This document shows, piece by piece, positions 8,709 through 17,555 of a DNA stretch of 35,503 nt (within the stretch, counting starts at the first letter, position 1; each line of letters begins with the position of its first letter). Under the pieces are notes generated by a model. That model ran no database searches. It was not told the DNA's origin and saw nothing but the letters and a program-made list of their open reading frames with translations. This DNA comes from JAJFVC01 sp039698075. GTDB lineage: Bacteria > Planctomycetota > Planctomycetia > Pirellulales > Thermoguttaceae. The stretch lies in assembly GCA_039698075.1 (NCBI GenBank), contig JBDKTJ010000120.1, positions 1 through 35,503 of the forward strand, read 5' to 3'. Position numbers and translations under genes: made by a program.

Positions 8709-9722
8709 GTGGCAGTTTGGGTAGTACGAGCGGGAAGCCGGGGCGAGCAGGAGCAGATCGCCATTGACAACAATTTGGTCACAATCGGCTGGAATGAATT
8801 GCCCGATCTCTCTGACGTGACCACGAGGGAAGTTCTGGCCGAACTCTACCGGCAGCACAACTCTGACGCTTCGCCAAATAAGGCGGCTAATCACGTTGGG
8901 CAAATCTGGGCGTTCCGTGAACGCATCAAGGAAGGCGACTTGGCTGTTCTGCCGCTGCACATCCAATCGGCCATTGCAATCGGCAGAATAAGAGGCCCCT
9001 ACGAGTACCGGACGGATTTGGGAAGCGAAGTACATCATGTTCGCCCGGTTGAATGGATTCGGACAGACATTCCACGAACGGCTTTCGATCAGGATATTCT
9101 GTATTCGTTCGGTGCCTACATGACCGTTTGTCAGATTACACGCAACAATGCCGAGGAACGGATCAAAGCGGTTCTGGCAGGCAGGGCTATGCCATCGTTG
9201 GAGATTGGGGCCACTGGTGAAGTAGCTGAAGGCGAGGAAAGTCTTGATATTGAGCAAGCTGCCGGAGACCAGCTTCTTGACCACATCCAACGGAAGTTTG
9301 CCGGTCACAAATTGGCAATTCTGGTCGATGCGGTTCTCCAAGCCGAAGGTTATCTCACTCGGGTATCGCCGCCTGGACCAGATGGTGGTGTAGACATCTT
9401 GGCTGGGGCAGGCCCAATGGGGTTTGGTCCACCTCGCATGTGTGTTCAGGTCAAATCCTCTCCTGACCCGGCAGATGTCGTTGTGCTCCGGGGCTTGCAG
9501 GGAGTGTTGCAGAACTTCCGGGCCGATCAAGGATTGCTCGTTTGTTGGGGGGGCTTCAAGTCGTCGGTCATCCAAGAAGCACGTCAGAGTTTTTTCACGG
9601 TTCGGCTATGGGATTCGGGAGACTTGCTACAGGCGATCCTAAAGAATTACGAGAAGCTCCCCGCCGATCTGCAAGCAGAGCTTCCTTTGAAACGAATCTG
9701 GGCGTTGGTGTTGGAGGGGTAG
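8709..9722 (+). CDS. Mrr-type restriction endonuclease with N-terminal PUA/EVE-like domain
   Basis: 337 residues from the GTG at 8709, which has GGAG eight bases upstream; the frame extends back to an ATG at 8595. Residues 1-155 ('AVWVVRAGSRGEQEQIA', then 'LAVLPLHIQSAIAIGRIRGP') look like the PUA/EVE-type reader module often joined to Mrr nucleases, possibly recognising modified bases. Residues about 185-310 are the Mrr_cat fold with 'GPDGGVDI' (Asp229) and 'CVQVKS' (Gln247, Lys249), the D-QxK active site. It would cut foreign, probably modified, DNA in the cytoplasm. It ends five bases before the next gene, so the two are co-expressed. Confidence 0.82.
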   Translation: MAVWVVRAGSRGEQEQIAIDNNLVTIGWNELPDLSDVTTREVLAELYRQHNSDASPNKAANHVGQIWAFRERIKEGDLAVLPLHIQSAIAIGRIRGPYEYRTDLGSEVHHVRPVEWIRTDIPRTAFDQDILYSFGAYMTVCQITRNNAEERIKAVLAGRAMPSLEIGATGEVAEGEESLDIEQAAGDQLLDHIQRKFAGHKLAILVDAVLQAEGYLTRVSPPGPDGGVDILAGAGPMGFGPPRMCVQVKSSPDPADVVVLRGLQGVLQNFRADQGLLVCWGGFKSSVIQEARQSFFTVRLWDSGDLLQAILKNYEKLPADLQAELPLKRIWALVLEG

Positions 9723-9727
9723 AGTCG

Positions 9728-10930
9728 ATGGACAAAGCATTCTTTGAACAACTCCTCTACGAGGAGGAAGGTGTAACGCTCGATTTTAAGAGGGAGCAGT
9801 ACCGCTTCGTTCGGGCTACGGACGAAGAGAAATCTGAGTTGCTCAAGGACATTCTTGGCTTTGCCAATGCGTGGCGGCGGTCGGAGGCTTACATCCTCAT
9901 CGGCGTGGAGGAGGTTCGGGGAGGCCGCAGCAACATTCTCGGCATCGCCGACACCGACCATCTCGATGACCATTCTCTCCAGCAATTTGTGAACAACCAG
10001 ACGAACCGGCCCGTTCGTTTCCACTACGAAGCGTTTGCCTGTGACGAAAAGCAAATCGGCCTCATTCGCATTGAAGAACAGCCACGCCCGATCTTCCTTA
10101 AGAATGATTACGGCAAGTTGAAGAAAACGGAAGTCTACGTTCGCCGGGGCAGTTCAACCGATCCCACGAAGCCAGCATTACCTGATGAAATCGCCCAGAT
10201 GGGGCAGGCATCAGTCCCACAATCCGCTGAGTTGGTCGTTGCGTTTGCCGATGTTGAGCGGGATGACTCGCTTGGCCCCAAAATCTCGTGGGATGCTGAG
10301 TTCTGCGACATGCCTGCGGCGGAAACGATTCCCGATCTGACACCAAAGAAACAGTATGGTTCACTTGGCGGAATCGACTTTTCGGCATACAGCTATGATC
10401 CTCACAACCGCCCAAACGAAAACTACTACCGAGAATTGGCTAACTATGAGTTCACCAGACGATTGTTTCGACCAGTTCGTGTGGTCGTACAAAATGTCGG
10501 ACAAGTGTCTGCCAACAACGTGCGAGCGGAACTAACTGTTCCGACGAATGTTGGCGTGGTAGTGATGTACAAGTCCGATATGCCTGATCCACCGGAAAAG
10601 CGTTCATTTTGGTATAACAAGGCTGCATTCAAGAATATCCGACCCGTCCTTCGACGTGATCCCGGTGAAGTTACTATCGACAAGAACGATGACCGTTTCC
10701 GAATCGGCATTGGGTGTGGCAGCCTTCAGCCTGGGAGGCGAGTCTGGTCTGATGTGTTCTATGTGGGAACAGGAGTGACGGGGGAACGTGCGATTGTCGG
10801 AGATATCTTTGCCGAGAACTTGCCACAGCCCAAGAGTTTCACTCTGACCATATCGGCGAATGTGAGACGGACACGTATGGATGTTTCTGAACTGCGTTCT
10901 CTGTCCAAACGGACAGTAAAGACGAAGTAG
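9728..10930 (+). CDS. AlbA_2 (Schlafen-like) domain protein
   Basis: 400 residues, starting five bases after the Mrr stop. Residues about 14-140 form an AlbA_2/divergent AAA_4 domain: 'VTLDFKREQY', then 'LLKDILGFANAWRRSEAYIL', 'IGVEE' and later 'EVYVRRGSS'. This fold is shared with Schlafen-type proteins and binds nucleic acid or nucleotide. The C-terminal 250 residues look like beta-rich domains ('VRVVVQNVGQVSANNVRAEL'), possibly immunoglobulin-like, with no recognised enzyme motif. Its position between an Mrr nuclease and a type I restriction system suggests a defence role, either with Mrr as a two-gene unit or alone. Confidence 0.75.
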   Translation: MDKAFFEQLLYEEEGVTLDFKREQYRFVRATDEEKSELLKDILGFANAWRRSEAYILIGVEEVRGGRSNILGIADTDHLDDHSLQQFVNNQTNRPVRFHYEAFACDEKQIGLIRIEEQPRPIFLKNDYGKLKKTEVYVRRGSSTDPTKPALPDEIAQMGQASVPQSAELVVAFADVERDDSLGPKISWDAEFCDMPAAETIPDLTPKKQYGSLGGIDFSAYSYDPHNRPNENYYRELANYEFTRRLFRPVRVVVQNVGQVSANNVRAELTVPTNVGVVVMYKSDMPDPPEKRSFWYNKAAFKNIRPVLRRDPGEVTIDKNDDRFRIGIGCGSLQPGRRVWSDVFYVGTGVTGERAIVGDIFAENLPQPKSFTLTISANVRRTRMDVSELRSLSKRTVKTK

Positions 10931-10973
10931 CATGGCCATAAGAAATCAAAGCACTAGCATGTGAACCTCCATC

Positions 10974-13346
10974 ATGCCCGAAACCGAAGCCGATACCTGT
11001 CGAAAGTACGTTCTGCCGAACCTGTATCAGGCGGGCTGGACGGACGACCAAATCAATGAACAACATACGTTCACGGATGGTCGGGTTATTGCTGCACCGA
11101 AAAAGATTCGGCGGGGCAAACAAAAGCGGGCAGATTATCGGCTTCGATACACTCGTGATTTTCCTATCGCCATCGTGGAGGCGAAGGCCAGCTACAAAAC
11201 GCCGGGCGAAGGGCTTCAGCAAGCCAAAGATTATGCCGAATGTTTGGACTTGAAGTTCGCTTTCGCCACCAACGGCAAGGAAATCATCGAGTTCGATTTT
11301 CTGACCGGCATCGAGAAAATCATCGACGCATTTCCGACTCCCGCTCAACTTTGGTCCAGACTGCGAAATGGCCAGAAGCTCGACGAAGATAAAGCCGCCA
11401 CGCAACTGCTGACGCCGTGCTACCATCAGCCGGAAAAACATCTTCGGTATTATCAGGAAATCGCCATCCATCGAGCGATGACGGCGATTCTGACAGGGCA
11501 GCGGCGTGTATTGCTGACGATGGCGACCGGCACTGGCAAGACTCTCGTGGCGTTTCAGATTTGTTGGAAGTTTTGGAACGCTCTGTGGAATAAGACCGGC
11601 GAACACCGTCGCCCGAAGATTCTGTATCTCGCCGACCGAAACATTTTGATCGACGATCCGAAGGACAAAACCTTCGCCCCGTTCGGCGATGCTCGATGGA
11701 AAATCGCCAACGGTCAAATCAGCAAGGGGCGAGAGATGTACTTCGCCATCTATCAGGCGATTGCGGAGGACGAACGCCGGCCCGGCTTGTACAAAGAATA
11801 TCCGCCCGACTTTTTCGACCTTATCATTGTGGACGAATGCCATCGTGGAAGTGCGAGGGACGAGAGCAGTTGGCGTGAAATCCTCGAATACTTCGAGCCT
11901 GCCTTTCAAATCGGCATGACGGCAACGCCCAAGCACGAAACCAACGTGAACACCTACGCCTATTTTGGCAACCCCGTCTACACGTACAGTCTGCGTCAGG
12001 GCATCGATGACGGTTTTCTCGCTCCCTATCGTGTTCACCGCATCGTCACGACTTATGACGCCGTGGGCTGGCGACCGACCAAGGGCGAAATGGATCGTTA
12101 TGGTCGTGAAATACCTGACGAGGAATATCAGACCAAGGATTTTGAGCGGGCGGTGGCATTACAGGCACGCACCAAAGCAATTGCTCGTAACATCACCGAT
12201 TTTCTGAAGCGGACGGATCGCTTTGGAAAGACGATTGTCTTCTGCGTCGATCAGGAACACGCCGACGAAATGCGGCGTGAGTTGAGCAATTTGAACGCCG
12301 ATTTGGTCCGAGACAATCCGAACTATGTGTGCCGGGTGACGTCCGACGAGGGTGACATCGGCAAGGGATATTTGAGCAATTTTCAGGACGTCGATCAAAA
12401 AACGCCCGTCATTCTCACCACATCGCAGTTGTTGACCACGGGCGTCGATGCCCCGACCTGCAAAAACGTGGTTTTGGCTCGTGTCGTCAATTCTATCGTC
12501 GAATTCAAGCAGATCATCGGACGTGGCACTCGGCTTCGGGACGATTACAACAAGTATTTTTTCAACATCCTCGATTTCACCCAATCGACCCGCCTGTTCG
12601 CCGATCCTGAATTTGACGGCGACCCGACCATCGTTACGGAAACGACCGTCGATGACGAAGGCGTCCCCACCGAGGAGGAGAAAGTTGTCGAAGCGGAGGA
12701 TGTCGTTATAGACGATGAGGAAAGCACCACGGTCGATTTTGGGGAAGGCGATGACGATGTAACCGAAAAGCGAAGAAAGTTCTATGTCGATGGCGGTCAT
12801 GTGGAAATCGCCGCCCAGGTGGTTTATGAACTCGACCCCGATGGCAACCGTCTGAAGGTGGTGAAGTACACTGAGTATACTGCCGACAAGGTTCGGTCGC
12901 TTTTCCCAAATGCCGCCGAGCTACGCAAACGCTGGGCGAATGTCGATGGACGCAACGAGATTGTTGCCGCATTGGAGGAGCGTGGCATCGACTTCGACGA
13001 ACTGGCTGAAGCCGCCAAACAGCCCGACGCCGATCCATTCGATTTGCTTTGCCATCTTGCTTTCAACGCCCCCTTACGGACGAGACGAGAGCGTGCCGAG
13101 CGATTGAAGACCGAGCGGAAGGACTTTTTTGAGAAATACAGTCCCGAAGCCAAGACGATTCTCAACGATCTGTTGGAAAAATACGCCGAACACGGCACGA
13201 CGCAATTCACCTTCCCCGACATTTTGAAGGTTCCGCCGCTATCGGAACACGGCACGGTCATCGATATTGTGGACAAGTTCGGCGGCGTTGAAAAATTGAA
13301 AGAAGCCGTGGCCGAACTACAAACCTTGCTTTATGCGGCGGCGTAA
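10974..13346 (+). CDS. hsdR: Type I restriction endonuclease subunit R
   Basis: 790 residues, the size of EcoEI-type HsdR. The N-terminal nuclease region has a PD-(D/E)xK pattern with Asp54 in 'RADYRL' and 'IVEAKA' (Glu69, Lys71). The SF2 translocase follows: Walker A 'ATGTGKT' (184-190), 'IIVDECHRG' (DECH 287-290), 'GMTATPK' and 'QIIGRGTRLR'. An acidic linker (about 548-592) leads to a C-terminal EcoEI_R_C-like helical domain that would dock on the methyltransferase. It translocates and cuts unmodified DNA together with HsdM and HsdS encoded downstream. The start at 10974 lacks a strong Shine-Dalgarno site but fits the family N-terminus. Confidence 0.93.
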   Translation: MPETEADTCRKYVLPNLYQAGWTDDQINEQHTFTDGRVIAAPKKIRRGKQKRADYRLRYTRDFPIAIVEAKASYKTPGEGLQQAKDYAECLDLKFAFATNGKEIIEFDFLTGIEKIIDAFPTPAQLWSRLRNGQKLDEDKAATQLLTPCYHQPEKHLRYYQEIAIHRAMTAILTGQRRVLLTMATGTGKTLVAFQICWKFWNALWNKTGEHRRPKILYLADRNILIDDPKDKTFAPFGDARWKIANGQISKGREMYFAIYQAIAEDERRPGLYKEYPPDFFDLIIVDECHRGSARDESSWREILEYFEPAFQIGMTATPKHETNVNTYAYFGNPVYTYSLRQGIDDGFLAPYRVHRIVTTYDAVGWRPTKGEMDRYGREIPDEEYQTKDFERAVALQARTKAIARNITDFLKRTDRFGKTIVFCVDQEHADEMRRELSNLNADLVRDNPNYVCRVTSDEGDIGKGYLSNFQDVDQKTPVILTTSQLLTTGVDAPTCKNVVLARVVNSIVEFKQIIGRGTRLRDDYNKYFFNILDFTQSTRLFADPEFDGDPTIVTETTVDDEGVPTEEEKVVEAEDVVIDDEESTTVDFGEGDDDVTEKRRKFYVDGGHVEIAAQVVYELDPDGNRLKVVKYTEYTADKVRSLFPNAAELRKRWANVDGRNEIVAALEERGIDFDELAEAAKQPDADPFDLLCHLAFNAPLRTRRERAERLKTERKDFFEKYSPEAKTILNDLLEKYAEHGTTQFTFPDILKVPPLSEHGTVIDIVDKFGGVEKLKEAVAELQTLLYAAA

Positions 13347-13391
13347 AAAAGGACACGATAGGACTGTTTCCGACAGGAAAAGGAGAAGGTA

Positions 13392-13832
13392 ATGGAAAAC
13401 CAACCACGAGAACAAGCGGTCTCGCCTTTCACACCCGAGCAATTTGCTCAAATCATGGACTTCCTACATAGGGAGATTGACTCAAAGAAACAGCTAGACA
13501 GACTCGTTGAAATACTAGTTGGTAATCTCTGTGCCCAACCACCGCATGATCTTCGAGTGTACCTCAAAGAACTGGGGATATCAGAGGAAGAATACGACAA
13601 GATGACTGTGGACGACAAATTTGACGTTGTGCAGCAAGCACTGCAAAGGCGGCCCAATAACACTGACAATCAGATAGCGTTGCTGGACATTATTTTCAAG
13701 GAACGCTACGGCTGGCCAGAAGGTACAGTCAACAAACATGGAGTGAGTGCTATCCTACTGGCGATGGAACATGCGACCGAATACGACAATCCATCAAAGC
13801 CGAGTATCTGGGAAATCACAAAGACAAACTAG
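13392..13832 (+). CDS. Unknown protein between hsdR and hsdM
   Basis: 146 residues with a good ribosome site (AGGAGAAGG just upstream of the ATG). It is acidic and mostly helical by composition, with no membrane segment and no motif I recognise. Distinct pieces are 'FTPEQFAQIMDFLHREID', 'LGISEEEYDKMTVDDKFDVV' and 'IIFKERYGWPEGTVNKHGVS'. It lies 45 bases after hsdR and 14 bases before hsdM in the same direction, so it is expressed with the restriction system. It could be a regulator or inhibitor of that system, or an independent defence gene inserted in the operon. Confidence 0.75.
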   Translation: MENQPREQAVSPFTPEQFAQIMDFLHREIDSKKQLDRLVEILVGNLCAQPPHDLRVYLKELGISEEEYDKMTVDDKFDVVQQALQRRPNNTDNQIALLDIIFKERYGWPEGTVNKHGVSAILLAMEHATEYDNPSKPSIWEITKTN

Positions 13833-13846
13833 ATTTCAATTTCGCT

Positions 13847-15424
13847 ATGGCAAAAAAACGAGCACCGAAGACTGAAACACCGAAGACCACGGCCCAACAA
13901 CTCGGCAGCCTCATCAAATCCGCACGAGACATCATGCGGAAAGATCGGGGCCTCAACGGCGATCTCGACCGATTGCCGATGCTCACTTGGATCATGTTCC
14001 TGAAGTTTCTGGATGACGTGGAGCAAAACGAGGAAGTCGAGTCGAAACTTGCTGGCAAAAAATATCGACCCGCCATCGAATCGCCGTATCGTTGGCGAGA
14101 TTGGGCGGCGGCTAAGGACGGCATCACCGGCGACGAACTCATCAAGTTCATCAACAACGACGAAGCCGTTCGCCCCGATGGCAAAGAAGGGGCTGGCTTG
14201 TTCGCCTATCTGCGGTCGCTGCAAGGCCGCAACGGCGACGGACGACGGGATGTCATCGCCAACGTGTTTCGTGGCGTCATCAACCGCATGATCTCCGGCT
14301 ATCTGCTGCGGGATGTCGTCAATCTGGTCGATGGCATCCACTTCGGGTCCGCCGAAGAGATTCATACGTTGAGCCACCTTTACGAGTCGATGTTGCGAGA
14401 GATGCGGGATACGGCGGGCGATTCCGGCGAGTTTTATACGCCACGGCCCGTTGTCCGCTTCATGGTCGAAGCCCTCGATCCCCGCCTCGGCGAAGTCATT
14501 CTCGACCCCGCCTGCGGCACGGCGGGTTTCTTGGTCGAATCGTACAGCCATCTGGAACAACAGTGCAAGAAGGTTGAAGACTTCAAGGTATTGCAGGAGG
14601 AGAGCATCTTCGGCGGCGAAGCCAAGCCGCTGCCCTACATGCTCGCCCAAATGAATCTCCTGCTGCACGGTTTGCGGTCGCCGAGAGTAACGTATGGCAA
14701 CAGCCTTGGCGTCAAACTGACCGAAATCGGCAATCGAGATCGGGTGGACATCATCCTGACCAATCCTCCGTTCGGCGGCGAGGAAGAAGCGGGCATTCGC
14801 AGCAATTTTCCCGCCGACAAACAGACTTCCGAAACGGCGTTATTGTTTTTGCAACTCATTATGCGAAAGCTGCGACGTGTCGGCTCGTCATCGGAAAAAG
14901 GTGGTCGTGCGGGTGTAGTCGTGCCAAATGGTACGCTTTTCGGCGACGGCGTTTGTGCCCGAATCAAGCAGGAGCTTTTGACCGAGTTCAATCTGCACAC
15001 GAACATTCGCTTGCCGAATGGCGTTTTCGCTCCCTACACCAGCATTCCGACCAATCTGCTGTTCTTCGATGTTTCCGGCCCGACCAAGACCATTTGGTAT
15101 TACGAACAGCCGTTGCCCGAGGGCCGCAAAAACTACTCGAAAACGAAGCCGCTTCAGTATGAAGAGTTTGCCGACTGCCTGAAATGGTGGGGCAAGCGGA
15201 AGGAAAATGATCGGGCGTGGAAGGTCAAGGCGTCAGATGTCATTACGAAGGACGACGACGGCAACATCGTCTCGGTGAATCTCGATATCAAGAACCCTAA
15301 TGCCGAAGAAGCATTGGAGCACTTGCCCCCAGAGCAATTGGTCGAAAGCATTTTGACCAAAGAAAAGCGGATCATCGAGATCATGGGCGACATCAAGAAG
15401 GTGCTGGCGGGGGGTAAGAAATGA
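13847..15424 (+). CDS. hsdM: Type I DNA methyltransferase subunit M
   Basis: 525 residues. An N-terminal helical HsdM_N domain (about 15-165) precedes the N6-adenine methyltransferase domain. 'GEFYTPRPVVRF' (about 194-205) is followed by SAM-binding motif I 'DPACGTAGF' (220-228) and catalytic motif IV 'LTNPPFGG' (about 304-311), of the N-6 type. With HsdS it methylates adenine at the recognition site and protects host DNA; with HsdR it forms the full restriction complex. The TGA overlaps the hsdS ATG in an ATGA, so the two are translationally coupled. Confidence 0.95.
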   Translation: MAKKRAPKTETPKTTAQQLGSLIKSARDIMRKDRGLNGDLDRLPMLTWIMFLKFLDDVEQNEEVESKLAGKKYRPAIESPYRWRDWAAAKDGITGDELIKFINNDEAVRPDGKEGAGLFAYLRSLQGRNGDGRRDVIANVFRGVINRMISGYLLRDVVNLVDGIHFGSAEEIHTLSHLYESMLREMRDTAGDSGEFYTPRPVVRFMVEALDPRLGEVILDPACGTAGFLVESYSHLEQQCKKVEDFKVLQEESIFGGEAKPLPYMLAQMNLLLHGLRSPRVTYGNSLGVKLTEIGNRDRVDIILTNPPFGGEEEAGIRSNFPADKQTSETALLFLQLIMRKLRRVGSSSEKGGRAGVVVPNGTLFGDGVCARIKQELLTEFNLHTNIRLPNGVFAPYTSIPTNLLFFDVSGPTKTIWYYEQPLPEGRKNYSKTKPLQYEEFADCLKWWGKRKENDRAWKVKASDVITKDDDGNIVSVNLDIKNPNAEEALEHLPPEQLVESILTKEKRIIEIMGDIKKVLAGGKK

Positions 15425-16611
15425 AAGATGTACCGTTGGTTCCGTTAGGAGAGGTTGCCACATCAATTCAGCGTTCCATAGAGGTTCTTCCAGGAAAGTC
15501 GTATCGCACACTCGGCGTGAAGTGGTGGGGTGAAGGAGCATACGAACGAGAAACCATTGATGGCAGCCAGACTGCTGCGACCACACTGAACGAAGTCCGT
15601 GAAAACGACCTGATTATCAATAAAATCTGGGTGCGTCACGGATCGGTGGCAATTGCTGGCCCGGAAATGGCCGGGTGTGCTGGGTCAAATGAGTTTCCGA
15701 CTTTCATTCTCGACGAGAAGAAGGTTCTGCCGAGATGGGTTCACTGGTACACGAAAACAAGAGATTTATGGAATAGGTGCGATGCGTTATCGCAAGGCAC
15801 AAGCGGGAAAAATCGCATTCGGCCTGAGCGATTCTTGACTGTAGAAATTCCCCTTCCCCCGCTACCCGAGCAGCGGCGGATTGTGGCGAAGGTTGAAGAA
15901 CTGGCGGCGAAGATCGACGAGGCGAATCGGCTTCGACAGTCAACGGATAAGGAGGCGGGCTACTTGCTGTTGTCCGCTCAGTTCTCGTTATTCGCACCTG
16001 CACACAATTGGAGTGTTGTAGCTCTGGGAGATGTGGCCGATATTCGATCAGGTGTAACACTGGGACGTGACCTGCGTGGCTCGACGGTTGAGTTGCCCTA
16101 TCTTCGTGTTGCAAATGTTCAGGACGGCCATCTTGATCTAGGGATTATGAAGACTGTGAGAATACTTGAATCTGAGAGAGACAAGTGGCTGCTTGCGTCG
16201 GGAGACATCCTGCTTACCGAAGGCGGGGATTGGGATAAACTTGGACGAGGAACGGTATGGATGGGAGAGATTCCAAACTGCATACATCAAAACCACATTT
16301 TTCGTGTCCGAGTGAACCCAGCCGAATTTGACCCTTTCTTTCTGTCGGCCGTGATTGGGTCGCCTCATGGGAAAGCATATTTCCAAGCAGCGTCGAAACA
16401 GACAACCAACCTTGCTTCCATCAATCAACGACAGCTAAAGGCATTTCCCATTTATCAACCTCCCCTTTCCGAGCAACGCCGCATAGTCGCCTATCTCGGC
16501 GATTTGCAATCGAAGGTGGACTCGCTCAAAGCCCTGCAATCCCAATCCGCCGCCGAACTCGACGCCCTGCTGCCGTCGATTTTGGATAAAGCGTTCAAGG
16601 GGGAGTTGTGA
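15421..16611 (+). CDS. hsdS: Type I restriction specificity subunit S
   Basis: 396 residues with two target-recognition halves, each ending in a coiled-coil spacer. The first half ends with 'IPLPPLPEQRRIVAKVEELA' and the second with 'PPLSEQRRIVAYLGDLQSK'. Each half begins with the usual 'VPLGEVA' or 'VALGDVADIRSGVT' entry. The two halves are intact, so a bipartite DNA site is expected; it cannot be read from the sequence. A shared heptad-like spacer motif in both halves can mediate domain exchange between hsdS alleles. It is coupled to hsdM by a four-base overlap. Confidence 0.93.
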   Translation: MKDVPLVPLGEVATSIQRSIEVLPGKSYRTLGVKWWGEGAYERETIDGSQTAATTLNEVRENDLIINKIWVRHGSVAIAGPEMAGCAGSNEFPTFILDEKKVLPRWVHWYTKTRDLWNRCDALSQGTSGKNRIRPERFLTVEIPLPPLPEQRRIVAKVEELAAKIDEANRLRQSTDKEAGYLLLSAQFSLFAPAHNWSVVALGDVADIRSGVTLGRDLRGSTVELPYLRVANVQDGHLDLGIMKTVRILESERDKWLLASGDILLTEGGDWDKLGRGTVWMGEIPNCIHQNHIFRVRVNPAEFDPFFLSAVIGSPHGKAYFQAASKQTTNLASINQRQLKAFPIYQPPLSEQRRIVAYLGDLQSKVDSLKALQSQSAAELDALLPSILDKAFKGEL

Positions 16612-16614
16612 ACG

Positions 16615-17514
16615 ATGTGTTTCTTGACCGCCCAACTGGTAGAAGAGTTGCAGAGTTTGCTACCCGATTACGGGCGGATCAACGAGTTTGTGGCGAAGCT
16701 TCGTGGGGCAACACTCTCCGGGATTATGGAATACGGTTGTTTTCGATGGGTGAATCGAGATGACGTGTCTGCGTTGCCGCCTACAATCACTGACTCTTCT
16801 CTTGGACTAGCTCTCCGAGAAGTGCGTTCGGAACTTGGTCTACGGTCTTCAGGGCCACCGAAAAGCCCAATGCGGCGACTCGATGGACGGGCTGTCGAAT
16901 TTTGTGTCGTGGAGTGTGAACAGGATATCGTTCAGGAAGACTGGGAATTGTTTCTATTGCGATTTGAGCGTGCGGCAAAGGACGGCGGTTTCACCAAGAA
17001 GGTGGCCGCTTGCTTACACGCCGCTCTCAACGAAATGGCAGAAAACGCCGTTATTCACGCCAATGCTCCCACGGGTGCTTTGGTTGGATATGAAGTAAGC
17101 GAAGGCGAGGCCCGGTTTTCGGTGGCCGACGTAGGAATTGGTGTTTTGGAAAGCCTTCGGACATGCCCCGACTATGCCGCCATCTCGTTTCACAATGAAG
17201 CACTCAAAATGGCATTGCGAGACGGAATAACCCGGTACGGACAAGGGCATGGCGGGTTGGGGTTTCGGCAAGTTTTCAAAGCACTTGCAGAACAATGGGG
17301 CTATCTTCGCTTTCGCAGCGGCGAGGGCTGCATCACGATGGATGGAAGAGGTTTGGACTTCGATACCGGGATAGAATCGTATCCGCCTTCGATGCCTGGG
17401 TTCCAGCTTTCTGTGTGTTGCCGCACGTCTGCACAACCCACCTTCGCCCCCCACCAGATAGGTGGTGCGGCAAAAAAATCTCCCGTGCCTCTTGACAGTG
17501 GGCCAAGAATGTAG
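16615..17514 (+). CDS. GHKL (HATPase_c) ATPase domain protein
   Basis: 299 residues beginning three bases after the hsdS stop. Residues about 115-235 are a GHKL ATPase fold: N-box 'HAALNEMAENAVIHAN' (Glu140, Asn144), G1 box 'VADVGIG' (170-176) and G2 box 'YGQGHGGLGF' (208-217). There is no histidine-phosphotransfer domain or membrane segment, so it is not an ordinary sensor kinase. Residues 1-110 are a separate, unrecognised region. The next gene encodes a STAS-like protein; ATPase/STAS pairs act as anti-sigma-like switches or as conflict-system ATPases. The immediate link to hsdS may be positional only. Confidence 0.82.
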   Translation: MCFLTAQLVEELQSLLPDYGRINEFVAKLRGATLSGIMEYGCFRWVNRDDVSALPPTITDSSLGLALREVRSELGLRSSGPPKSPMRRLDGRAVEFCVVECEQDIVQEDWELFLLRFERAAKDGGFTKKVAACLHAALNEMAENAVIHANAPTGALVGYEVSEGEARFSVADVGIGVLESLRTCPDYAAISFHNEALKMALRDGITRYGQGHGGLGFRQVFKALAEQWGYLRFRSGEGCITMDGRGLDFDTGIESYPPSMPGFQLSVCCRTSAQPTFAPHQIGGAAKKSPVPLDSGPRM

Positions 17515-17519
17515 ATAAT

Positions 17520-17549
17520 TCTCACTATATGCTACTAAGAATGGTGAGA
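17520..17549. promoter_or_regulatory. Inverted repeat overlapping a ribosome site
   Basis: The arms TCTCAC (17520-17525) and GTGAGA (17544-17549) enclose 18 bases. The right arm overlaps the likely ribosome site (GGTGAG) of the STAS-like gene starting at 17556. Folding of the mRNA or protein binding here could control that gene. The arms are short, so chance is possible. Confidence 0.25.
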
Positions 17550-17555
17550 TAAGAC

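Noticed and set aside
8646..9575. A 309-codon minus-strand frame
   Set aside because: It is a shadow of the Mrr-type endonuclease, whose D-QxK site is intact on the plus strand.
10839..12038. A 399-codon open frame on the minus strand
   Set aside because: It lies fully antisense to hsdR and the end of the AlbA_2 gene, has no recognisable motif, and its openness follows from the codon pattern of hsdR.
13829..14668. A 279-codon minus-strand frame
   Set aside because: It is antisense to hsdM, whose motifs are unmistakable; the frame has low-information composition.
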